A stretch of DNA of 14,595 nucleotides. It comes from DAONLM01 sp035406685. GTDB lineage: Bacteria > Spirochaetota > GWE2-31-10 > MWDO01. Below, piece after piece: positions 7,637 to 14,595 of this stretch. Numbering within the stretch: the first letter of the stretch is position 1; each line of letters opens with the position of its first letter. The DNA lies in contig DAONLM010000057.1 in NCBI GenBank assembly GCA_035406685.1, positions 1 through 14,595 on the forward strand. Reading direction: 5' to 3'. A program made the translations under genes and the position numbers. The notes beneath the pieces are model-generated. The model was not told where the DNA came from and made no database searches. It worked only from the letters and a program-made list of their open reading frames with translations.

Positions 7637-10138
7637 ATGAAAAAAAATGTTATTTTTTTTATTTTTACAATGCTTTTTCTCTTATTTTCTACTGATAGTC
7701 TATTTTGTATTAAGAATGTAAATATAGATAAGGCAAAACAACTTATAAAAGAGAAAAAATATAAAGAGGCAAAATATATTCTCTCTATAGAATTAGTAAA
7801 TGATCCTAAAAATGAAGATGAAATAATAAAACTAATAAATAAGATAGAAGCACTTGAAAGAGAAAACTATAAGAATATGGAAAATGCTATAAAATCCATT
7901 GAAGAAGGAAATGTCTATATGGCTAAAGAATTTTTTGATAAGATAGATACAACAGGTGATTATACTAAGCGACTGAAAGAGACAATAGAAATTTCTAAAA
8001 GGATAAATGACACAATTATCACAAATAATAATTTTATTAATTTTATAAATAAGGGGGAAAGAAGTCTATTAGAATTTGATCTAAACTCTGCTTTTAATAA
8101 TTATATCAGTGCTCTTAATATATACAGACTCAAAAAAGAGAATATACTTGATAAAAATTTTGAGGAAATTGTTACAAGAATCCATAATATCGAAAAAAGA
8201 ATTGCTTCTGCTGGTATTGATATTCAATATATAAACTATTCCAGTGATATGAATATTAAAAGATTAACAGATCAATTTACAAAAATGCAGGAAAAGATAA
8301 AAGAATGGACCAAGATAGAGGAGGAACTATTAGCTATTGAAAAGGAGTTGCAAAATGTTGATGAAAAGACAAAAGCATACATTGAATTTCAGGCATATTC
8401 ATCGATCGTAGAAAAATTTATATTTTATATAAGAAGAGGAGTGCAAAAGTATGCAATTGAATTGTATAAAAATATAGTAAAGTATTCTGATGAGACATTA
8501 TCAAAAAGGATTGAAGAGATAGATTTCGTTTATAAAGAGATTTCAGATATTTATAATACTTTATTAGTAAGTATTGATTACTATATGTTTTATAGAATTA
8601 TTTCAGAATTTCAAATAGATCTGTATATATCAAGAAGTAGAGATAATATAATAAGATATCTTGATTTTTTAACTTATAAGAATAATTATTTAGCAACCAT
8701 ATATTATTTATATGTAAGATCATCCTATCTAAAAGCAATAGAAAATTTAAAAGATTATGAAAAATATTTACAGGATAGTGATATAGATTTAGCAGAAAAG
8801 TCTTTAAATAAAACAAAAGAGATATTTAATGAACTATCAACTAAAAAAAGAGAGTATGATAAAATAATGAACAATCTATATAATTACAATCAGTTGGAAG
8901 AATATTCAAAATCATTTGAAAGATATAGAGAGACTTCAAATCAGATAGCCAGTCTAAATAAAAATATTCAAATTGCCTATGAAGCAATAGCAAACATAAA
9001 ATTTACTACAAATAGATACAGAAATCAGGCTGATTCTATATTTAATGAGGCGGTAAAATCTTTTAATAATAAACAGTATGATTCTGCAATGGAAAAATTT
9101 AAAGAATCAAAAGAGTTATACCTTTCAATCCTTACAAAAAATAAGACAAAAGAGATTTATGATAGAGTAGATTTGATAGATAAATATTTAAAAGATATTG
9201 ATAATATCATCTACTATAGAGATATTCAACAGGCAGATGAATATTATACAAAAGCAAAGATAAACTTTTATAGAGGTGATTATGATAATGCGAAAAATTT
9301 TATAGACAAAGCAGATGAACTTTATAAAAAATACAATGAAGATAATACTTTAATACTGGAATTACAGGAAAGAATTAATTCTGCTGTTAAGTTAAAATCA
9401 GAAACTATCCTAAGCAGGGATGATCCAGCGTATCCTTATATTATGGAATTATATAATAATGCTTTGAATAACTATAACAATAAAAATTATGATAAGGCAA
9501 GAGAAATTGTTACTCAAATACTTGTTGAAAAACCTTATTATGAAGAGGCAAGAAAATTAGAGGCAATGATTTTAAAATCAAAAAATGATAGGGTAGGTTT
9601 TATAGAAATCTACAGAAAATATAAAGAACAGGCAATTGAAAAATATAAGGCTGGCGTTTATAATCAGGCTTTACAGGAATTTAGACAGCTACTTATTTTT
9701 GAAGAAGATGTTAAGGAGATAAATGGCTATATTCAGGATTGTCTAAAAAAATTAAGATTTGTAAAGACTGAAGAGGTAACAGAAGAAGAGAAGACAATGG
9801 CAAGAAATATGGTAAAAAATGCCGAAAAATTTTACGCTGAAAAGGATTTTAATAAGGCTCTTAGAGAAATAAATAATGCAATACAGTTATGGGAAGATGT
9901 GCCAGGTGCAAAGGATTTACGATATAAGATTTTACTCATAGTTAAAGGGACAAAAGAGGAGCAGAAACTTTCGAGAGAAAATGAGATTAGATATAAAAAG
10001 GCAGAGGAGGCATATAAAAATAAGGATTATGATACAACAATTGCCCTAACAGATCTTATTTTAAAGACTCAGGACTCCCCAGACGCAAGAAAACTCAATG
10101 AACTTGCAAGAAGAAGAAAAGAGCAGGAGAGTCAATAA
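7637..10138 (+). CDS. exported TPR/helical-repeat protein, 833 aa
   Basis: Residues 1-23 form a signal peptide. Cys24 follows SLF, a poor lipobox, so a soluble or periplasmic protein is more likely than a lipoprotein, although relaxed lipoboxes exist. The rest is almost all helical. Residues 30-460 are long charged helices with coiled-coil character, and the C-terminal half holds TPR-like units at about 465-498, 532-565, 601-634, 663-695, 725-757 and 783-815, with recurring NKxYDxA / GDYDNA / NKDYDTT turns. Such arrays are protein-binding scaffolds. An in-frame TAA at 7631-7633 makes 7637 the earliest start, and no Shine-Dalgarno precedes it. The sensor phosphatase starts 61 bases downstream on the same strand, so the protein may be its periplasmic partner; that is inference from order alone. 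No enzymatic motif is seen. Confidence 0.75.
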   Translation: MKKNVIFFIFTMLFLLFSTDSLFCIKNVNIDKAKQLIKEKKYKEAKYILSIELVNDPKNEDEIIKLINKIEALERENYKNMENAIKSIEEGNVYMAKEFFDKIDTTGDYTKRLKETIEISKRINDTIITNNNFINFINKGERSLLEFDLNSAFNNYISALNIYRLKKENILDKNFEEIVTRIHNIEKRIASAGIDIQYINYSSDMNIKRLTDQFTKMQEKIKEWTKIEEELLAIEKELQNVDEKTKAYIEFQAYSSIVEKFIFYIRRGVQKYAIELYKNIVKYSDETLSKRIEEIDFVYKEISDIYNTLLVSIDYYMFYRIISEFQIDLYISRSRDNIIRYLDFLTYKNNYLATIYYLYVRSSYLKAIENLKDYEKYLQDSDIDLAEKSLNKTKEIFNELSTKKREYDKIMNNLYNYNQLEEYSKSFERYRETSNQIASLNKNIQIAYEAIANIKFTTNRYRNQADSIFNEAVKSFNNKQYDSAMEKFKESKELYLSILTKNKTKEIYDRVDLIDKYLKDIDNIIYYRDIQQADEYYTKAKINFYRGDYDNAKNFIDKADELYKKYNEDNTLILELQERINSAVKLKSETILSRDDPAYPYIMELYNNALNNYNNKNYDKAREIVTQILVEKPYYEEARKLEAMILKSKNDRVGFIEIYRKYKEQAIEKYKAGVYNQALQEFRQLLIFEEDVKEINGYIQDCLKKLRFVKTEEVTEEEKTMARNMVKNAEKFYAEKDFNKALREINNAIQLWEDVPGAKDLRYKILLIVKGTKEEQKLSRENEIRYKKAEEAYKNKDYDTTIALTDLILKTQDSPDARKLNELARRRKEQESQ

Positions 10139-10142
10139 TATA

Positions 10143-10171
10143 GTGACAAATTATAAAATTTTTGGCATAAA
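10143..10171 (+). promoter_or_regulatory. candidate internal promoter before the sensor phosphatase
   Basis: GTGACA at 10143-10148, a 17-base spacer, and CATAAA at 10166-10171 preceded by TGG have the same layout as the promoter at 644-672. About 22 of 30 aligned bases are identical, spacer included. The predicted transcript start is near 10178. The -10 begins with C rather than T, so it should be weaker. It could uncouple the phosphatase from the TPR gene. Confidence 0.45.
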
Positions 10172-10178
10172 TAGATAA

Positions 10179-10192
10179 TCCATATTTATGGA
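10179..10192 (+). promoter_or_regulatory. small hairpin covering the ribosome-site region
   Basis: TCCATATTTATGGA is an inverted repeat (5-bp stem with an ATTT loop). It would sit at the very 5' end of an RNA started by the promoter at 10143-10171. Its 3' arm contains the only Shine-Dalgarno-like GGA (10190-10192) before the ATG at 10200. It might protect the 5' end or dampen translation, but the stem is short. Confidence 0.3.
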
Positions 10193-10199
10193 ATAAAAA

Positions 10200-13100
10200 A
10201 TGAGAAAAATTAATTTTATTATTATAAATATTTTTATAACATTTTTTGTATCCAGTTTAGAAACTTTTATCTACTGGGAAAATGAAAAGATATTACAGAA
10301 AGGGGATATCTCTAAATTTGATGTGGCTTCTTATGAAAGTATCACAGCCATTCTTTTTACCGATAGTAATAACAGAAAAATCTCATTTATTTACTCAACA
10401 GATCAGGGTAATAACTGGAGTAATCCTCTTCTAATAACAAATACCTATTTTACAAGAACAGACACTGGTAATGATTTTAGCCTGAAGTTTGACAGAAATA
10501 AGAACTTATATATTGCTTACAGAATAAAAGAAAAAAAGATAATAATAGAAAGATTAAAACCACCATATACAAGTAAAGAAAATTTTATTGAGATTGAAAG
10601 TGATAATATAATTTATCTACCACAACTTTTTATTGATTCAAATAATAATATTAATCTTTTTGTGTCAACAAATATAGATAATGAAATAAGACTTGAACAT
10701 ATAAGAATAACAAATGAAAAAGAGATAAAAAGAAAGTTAATAACCGATAACTTAAGATCCATTATGAATCCAGTAATAAGAGAGATAGGAAGTAATTATT
10801 ATATTCTTTTTCAGGCAAAAGATACAGAGAAACTCCCTTCTTTAATAAATTACTGGACATTTAACTCTGATGTTATAAAAAAAATAGAAAATGAAGATGA
10901 AAAAAAATTTATTCAAAATATTTATTTACTTGATCCAAAGTCAAATATATATAAATTAAAGAATATTACAGAAAAAGAGAAAGATAATCTTTTTAAAATT
11001 TTTGAAAAGATAAAATTTATAGAGCCTTTTAATACGTTTTATAGTATATTTCTTGCTTCATCAAATGATAAAGGGGAAAATTGGAGTATAAAAAAAATAA
11101 TCCCGACCTCTGGTGAGCATAATCAGAGACCAGAATTTATATTTTATAAAAATGATCTTATTATAGCATGGGAAAGAAATGATCAGAATTTTACAAGCCA
11201 TATCTATTATACAATATTTGATATAACAACTTTAAAAGAAAAGATCCCAGTAACTCTTATATCAGATCCGATTTCAGAAGCCCATTCTCCTTATCTAATA
11301 GTGGATAAAGGGATAGTATATCTCTTCTGGTATGATAATAAGAGTGACTCTTTTCAAAATTATTACACAAGCATTGACTATCCAAATATAAAGATCTTAA
11401 AACCAAAAACTGGAAGAACTATTTTAAATAGCGTTATCTATCAAAATAATAATATTATGTTATTCTGGCTTCATAATAATTTAAATGAAAATACATTATA
11501 TTTTATAAAGAAAGATGATTTTGTGGAAAAACCTTCAATATTTGTAAGAAATATTGGTAAAGAAAGGATTACAAATAGTAATAATATCACAATAGAATGG
11601 AGTATACCAAAAGATACATCCGGGATTTTAGGTTATAGAATGTTACTCACTCAGGATATCAATGAACCCATACCAGAAAAATATGATTTTTTTATTGATC
11701 CAACAATCACATTAACAAATTATAAAAATCTTTCGGATGGAAAATACTTTTTTAAAATAGTTGCATTTGATAATGCTGGAAATAGAAGTGAGGAAAGTAT
11801 ATACTCTTTTGAAATTGACACAACCCCACCTGAACCACCTAAATTCGTTGATATAGAACTTGATGAGAATATGGCTCTCTTATCAAACTCGCCAGTAATA
11901 AAATGGGCTTCATCTTCTGATGGGGTTAAAGATAGATATAGATATTACTATAAATTTATCACTGATATTAATGAATACGAAAATATAATAAAAAAAGTAA
12001 AGGATAGTGATTTTATTCCTACAAATACTAATTATATAGAATTTAAAGATCTTGATAATGGCTATCTAATAGTTGGGGTTAAAGGGTATGATATTGCTGG
12101 AACTATTTCAGATACTAATTGGAATGTATTTAAATTGGATAAATATGTTGTAAAAACATTTATCACAGAGATTGTTACGAAAAAGATAAATGATCTTGTT
12201 GCTTTTAATATATTTGGAAGAGGATTTAATATTGATGGGGATATCTCAAAGATAATAATCGACAGTGATAGAATTGAGCCTTATGACTATGTGATGGATT
12301 CTAAATATTTTAATGTTATAAACGATAGGGCTATTATTCAGATAAAAGGCATTGAAATAAAAGAGGGTAGTTATTACATTGGTGTTGAACATCCAATAAG
12401 AGGGACACACTTCTATTCAGCAAGATATAAATATGAAGAGAAATGGGGCTTTATATTTAAAGAGACAAAACCATTCAGTTTTGAAACAATAAGACTCTGG
12501 ACAAAAGGTCTAAATCTTACAACAGTAATAATAATCAGTTTAATATCTATATGGGTACTTCTTGTTTCCTTTATATTATTAAGTATTATACAGGTTGGAA
12601 ATGAAAGAATTTATATAAATAATCTTATAAGAAAATATGAGATCTTTAAAGAAGATTTTAAAAATCTAAAAATAAAACCAGTAAGGGAGGCATTGATGAA
12701 AAAAGGGATAGGGTTTACAGTAAAGTATACTCTTTTGATACTTTTTTTAGTAATCTTAATAGTAACATCAACTTCTGTTACATTAAGTTTCATTACACTT
12801 AAAAATCAGAGAGCAAATCTTGGTAAGATGATGAAAGACAAGGCAGAGATAGTAATGAAAAACTATCAAGCCTCCATTCAATATGTATATAATTTTACAA
12901 AAAGAGACTATGAGGCTTATGATGCTATGGATACATTTCTAACATTAAAGGATGTTGGATTTGTTATATTTAGAAAGAAGAATGAAGCCCCTGTAATAAA
13001 AATTGGAAACAATGAAAGCCTTTCTGCTTTTACTGGGACAAAAGATCTTGAGACATTTGAAGAAAAGGAAAAAATAAAATTAATAGAAGACTATCTTTTT

Positions 13101-14351
13101 ACAAAAGATAATGAGAAATTAATTCAACAGATAGAAAAAGAAGAGAATTCGCTTTTAATTATTCCAGAATTCAAGGCAAATGATCTACATATGTCGTATG
13201 TATTTATAAAGCCAATAGTCACTTTTAATAAAGAATTTATAGGGGAGATATATATCGGTTTTTCATTTGTATCTATAATAAATACAATAAGAGAGGAGAC
13301 AATAAATTTAATAAAGATTACAATATATGTTACACTTATTGCAATAATAATAAGTGTAATAGGTGCTATCTTTCTTGCTACAACGACAATACGACCAATT
13401 AAGACCATTTCGGAGCATGTTAATAATCTTTCAGAATTGGATGATTATGAAAAATTAGTTGGAACTCCAAATGAAAAGATATTAATAAAGACAAAAGACG
13501 AGATAGGTATTTTAGGAGCAGCAATAAATGAAATGACTCATAAACTCATAGAAAAATCAAAGGCAGATAAGCAGATGCTTTTAGGTAAAGAGATTCAGAA
13601 AAAATTTATTCCTCTTGAACCTTTTGAATCAGATACATTAGAAATTTATGGTTACTATGAAGGAGCAAAAGGGGTCTCTGGGGACTATTTTGATTATAAA
13701 AAACTGGATGATGATCATTATGCCTTTATAATATGTGATGTCTCTGGTAAGGCAGTGCCTGCTGCTTTAATCATGGTGCAAATCTCAACTATATTCCATT
13801 CATATTTTGCTAATTTTAACATAACAAAAAATAAACTTGATACAGTAGAAATAGTTACAAGAATTAATGATACTGTTGAAGAGAGAGGATTTCAGGGAAG
13901 ATTTGCAGCAATTCTTGTAGTTATACTTGAGATTAGCACTGGTAAAGTTATGCTTACAAATGCTGGTTATACTCAATTACTCGTATTTAGAAATAAAAAA
14001 AATGAAACAGAATGGATTCAGTTAAATGAGGCTGGGGCTGCTGGCGTATTTCCTTCATATATGTTGCCACAACCATTTAAACAGGAATATTTACATTTAG
14101 ACCATGGTGATATAATATTTCTTTTTACTGACGGATTTGAAGAGTCAAGAAATGGTAAAGAAATAATAGATGAAAAAGGTGAGAAAAAGTTTGAGGAATT
14201 TGGAACAGAGAGAATAAAACAGGTACTTGATAAATCAAAAGGGAAAAAAGCAAAGGATATTATTGCAATGCTTGTTGAAGCAGAGAAAAATTTTAGAGGA
14301 GATCTTGAACAATACGATGATTTAACAATCCTGGCAATAAAAAGAAAATAG
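10200..14351 (+). CDS. multidomain membrane sensor with HAMP and SpoIIE-type PP2C phosphatase
   Basis: This 1383-aa protein has a signal peptide (about 1-19) and then a beta-propeller-like extracytoplasmic region. Asp-boxes lie at 66-73 (STDQGNNW) and 288-295 (SNDKGENW), and blade-like strands recur near 92, 139, 189, 309, 362 and 409. FN3/Ig-like domains follow (about 455-540, with DNAGNRS then DTTPPEPP; and about 548-645), then an IPT-like part (about 650-765). TM1 is 775-797, a basic cytoplasmic loop follows, and TM2 is 843-865. A second extracytoplasmic, Cache-like sensor (866-1040), TM3 (1042-1064), HAMP (1064-1122) and PP2C (about 1130-1383) complete it. Metal-binding acidic residues are present: GDYFD (Asp1162, Asp1165), CDVSGK (Asp1180), TDGFEE (Asp1311) and DDLT (Asp1373, Asp1374). 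Such enzymes usually dephosphorylate a STAS-type anti-anti-sigma protein; none is in view. No sialidase active site is evident. An in-frame TAA at 10194-10196 fixes the start. Confidence 0.9.
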   Translation: MRKINFIIINIFITFFVSSLETFIYWENEKILQKGDISKFDVASYESITAILFTDSNNRKISFIYSTDQGNNWSNPLLITNTYFTRTDTGNDFSLKFDRNKNLYIAYRIKEKKIIIERLKPPYTSKENFIEIESDNIIYLPQLFIDSNNNINLFVSTNIDNEIRLEHIRITNEKEIKRKLITDNLRSIMNPVIREIGSNYYILFQAKDTEKLPSLINYWTFNSDVIKKIENEDEKKFIQNIYLLDPKSNIYKLKNITEKEKDNLFKIFEKIKFIEPFNTFYSIFLASSNDKGENWSIKKIIPTSGEHNQRPEFIFYKNDLIIAWERNDQNFTSHIYYTIFDITTLKEKIPVTLISDPISEAHSPYLIVDKGIVYLFWYDNKSDSFQNYYTSIDYPNIKILKPKTGRTILNSVIYQNNNIMLFWLHNNLNENTLYFIKKDDFVEKPSIFVRNIGKERITNSNNITIEWSIPKDTSGILGYRMLLTQDINEPIPEKYDFFIDPTITLTNYKNLSDGKYFFKIVAFDNAGNRSEESIYSFEIDTTPPEPPKFVDIELDENMALLSNSPVIKWASSSDGVKDRYRYYYKFITDINEYENIIKKVKDSDFIPTNTNYIEFKDLDNGYLIVGVKGYDIAGTISDTNWNVFKLDKYVVKTFITEIVTKKINDLVAFNIFGRGFNIDGDISKIIIDSDRIEPYDYVMDSKYFNVINDRAIIQIKGIEIKEGSYYIGVEHPIRGTHFYSARYKYEEKWGFIFKETKPFSFETIRLWTKGLNLTTVIIISLISIWVLLVSFILLSIIQVGNERIYINNLIRKYEIFKEDFKNLKIKPVREALMKKGIGFTVKYTLLILFLVILIVTSTSVTLSFITLKNQRANLGKMMKDKAEIVMKNYQASIQYVYNFTKRDYEAYDAMDTFLTLKDVGFVIFRKKNEAPVIKIGNNESLSAFTGTKDLETFEEKEKIKLIEDYLFTKDNEKLIQQIEKEENSLLIIPEFKANDLHMSYVFIKPIVTFNKEFIGEIYIGFSFVSIINTIREETINLIKITIYVTLIAIIISVIGAIFLATTTIRPIKTISEHVNNLSELDDYEKLVGTPNEKILIKTKDEIGILGAAINEMTHKLIEKSKADKQMLLGKEIQKKFIPLEPFESDTLEIYGYYEGAKGVSGDYFDYKKLDDDHYAFIICDVSGKAVPAALIMVQISTIFHSYFANFNITKNKLDTVEIVTRINDTVEERGFQGRFAAILVVILEISTGKVMLTNAGYTQLLVFRNKKNETEWIQLNEAGAAGVFPSYMLPQPFKQEYLHLDHGDIIFLFTDGFEESRNGKEIIDEKGEKKFEEFGTERIKQVLDKSKGKKAKDIIAMLVEAEKNFRGDLEQYDDLTILAIKRK
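12685..12698 (+). promoter_or_regulatory. internal Shine-Dalgarno and in-frame ATG inside the phosphatase gene
   Basis: GGGAGG at 12685-12690 lies 5 bases before an in-frame ATG at 12696-12698 (codon 833). It is the best ribosome site I see in the window, and better than the one at 10200. Translation from it would give a 551-aa protein starting MKKGIGFTVK and then TM2, i.e. a standard membrane-sensor-HAMP-PP2C phosphatase without the propeller part. Use of this start is inferred. Confidence 0.4.
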
Positions 14352-14595
14352 TTTTTTTATGGGCCATGGCATTGATTTAATCTTTAACTTTTTTGTTAAT
14401 CCACTAATTCGTATACACTAAGATAAAATCATTTCTTATATAACTAATTTATTTATAATTAAGCCACATCATTTTTTATTAATTTTTATGGGATGCGATT
14501 TTATTTTTAGGAAGATAAAAAGATAGAATTATCCTCATGTTAATTTTATTTGAGAAAAAGTTATAATAATTTTATTTATTTTTTAGCTAAAATTT
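14352..14595. other. AT-rich non-coding tail with no convincing gene
   Basis: A T7 run (14352-14358) follows the phosphatase stop, but no stable hairpin precedes it, so I call no terminator. The stretch contains GCCATGGC, a CACTAA pair 14 bases apart (14402-14407 and 14416-14421), and a 20-codon reading frame from 14359 without a ribosome site. I see no tRNA, promoter with two good boxes, or partial gene on either strand up to the window edge. Confidence 0.5.

Noticed and set aside
10395..11087. Functional sialidase, from the two Asp-boxes
   Set aside because: Asp-boxes mark the propeller fold, not catalysis. I could not see a convincing Arg triad or the usual active-site motifs, so only a structural role is claimed.
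13124..13408. 94-codon - strand frame inside the phosphatase gene
   Set aside because: It is antisense to a well-supported sensor/TM3 region. Its hydrophobicity simply mirrors the membrane helix on the other strand.
14359..14421. 20-codon frame starting MGHGID after the phosphatase
   Set aside because: It has no Shine-Dalgarno, no promoter and no recognisable product, and a frame of this length is expected by chance.
14359..14500. TTTATGGG followed by similar T-rich sequence at 14356 and 14486, possibly a degenerate repeat
   Set aside because: The similarity fades after about 10 bases and is within what AT-rich sequence produces by chance.

Overview
The window is very AT-rich, with A/T-ending codons and AGA as the dominant Arg codon. 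It looks like chromosomal DNA from a double-membrane bacterium, and a low-GC spirochaete is my best guess. That guess rests on the combination of large exported TPR proteins, a SPOR protein, a Cache-type chemoreceptor and a very large membrane sensor ending in a SpoIIE-type PP2C phosphatase. No marker gene fixes the taxonomy. I see no transposase, integrase, CRISPR array, tRNA or rRNA.

Left block, + strand, 149-5213: a small exported DsbD-alpha-like protein with its own strong promoter; a perfect 18-bp palindrome; a 104-aa unknown protein whose promoter abuts its start codon; an exported TPR protein ending in a SPOR peptidoglycan-binding domain; a complete mutS overlapping it by 8 bases; and a DUF2721-type membrane protein 2 bases after mutS. 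From about 679 on this reads as one tightly packed operon, ending at a weak hairpin/T-tract at 5224-5261.

Middle, - strand, 5295-7466: one methyl-accepting chemotaxis protein. It has a periplasmic sensor, HAMP and signalling hairpin, plus an extra Cache_3-like domain at its C-terminus on the cytoplasmic side. A 170-bp divergent promoter region separates it from the right block.

Right block, + strand, 7637-14351: an 833-aa exported TPR/helical-repeat protein, then a 1383-aa sensor phosphatase. The phosphatase carries a signal peptide, a beta-propeller-like region with two Asp-boxes, Ig/FN3-like domains, a membrane hairpin enclosing a second extracytoplasmic sensor, HAMP and PP2C. The two genes probably work as an envelope-sensing module: protein or ligand contacts outside would control phosphatase output inside, on an unseen STAS/anti-sigma partner. 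The last 244 bases hold no convincing gene.

The best leads are: an in-frame internal start with the window's best Shine-Dalgarno, which would release a 551-aa short phosphatase; three promoters sharing one architecture; a probably leaderless gene; the palindrome; and the misplaced Cache domain of the chemoreceptor.
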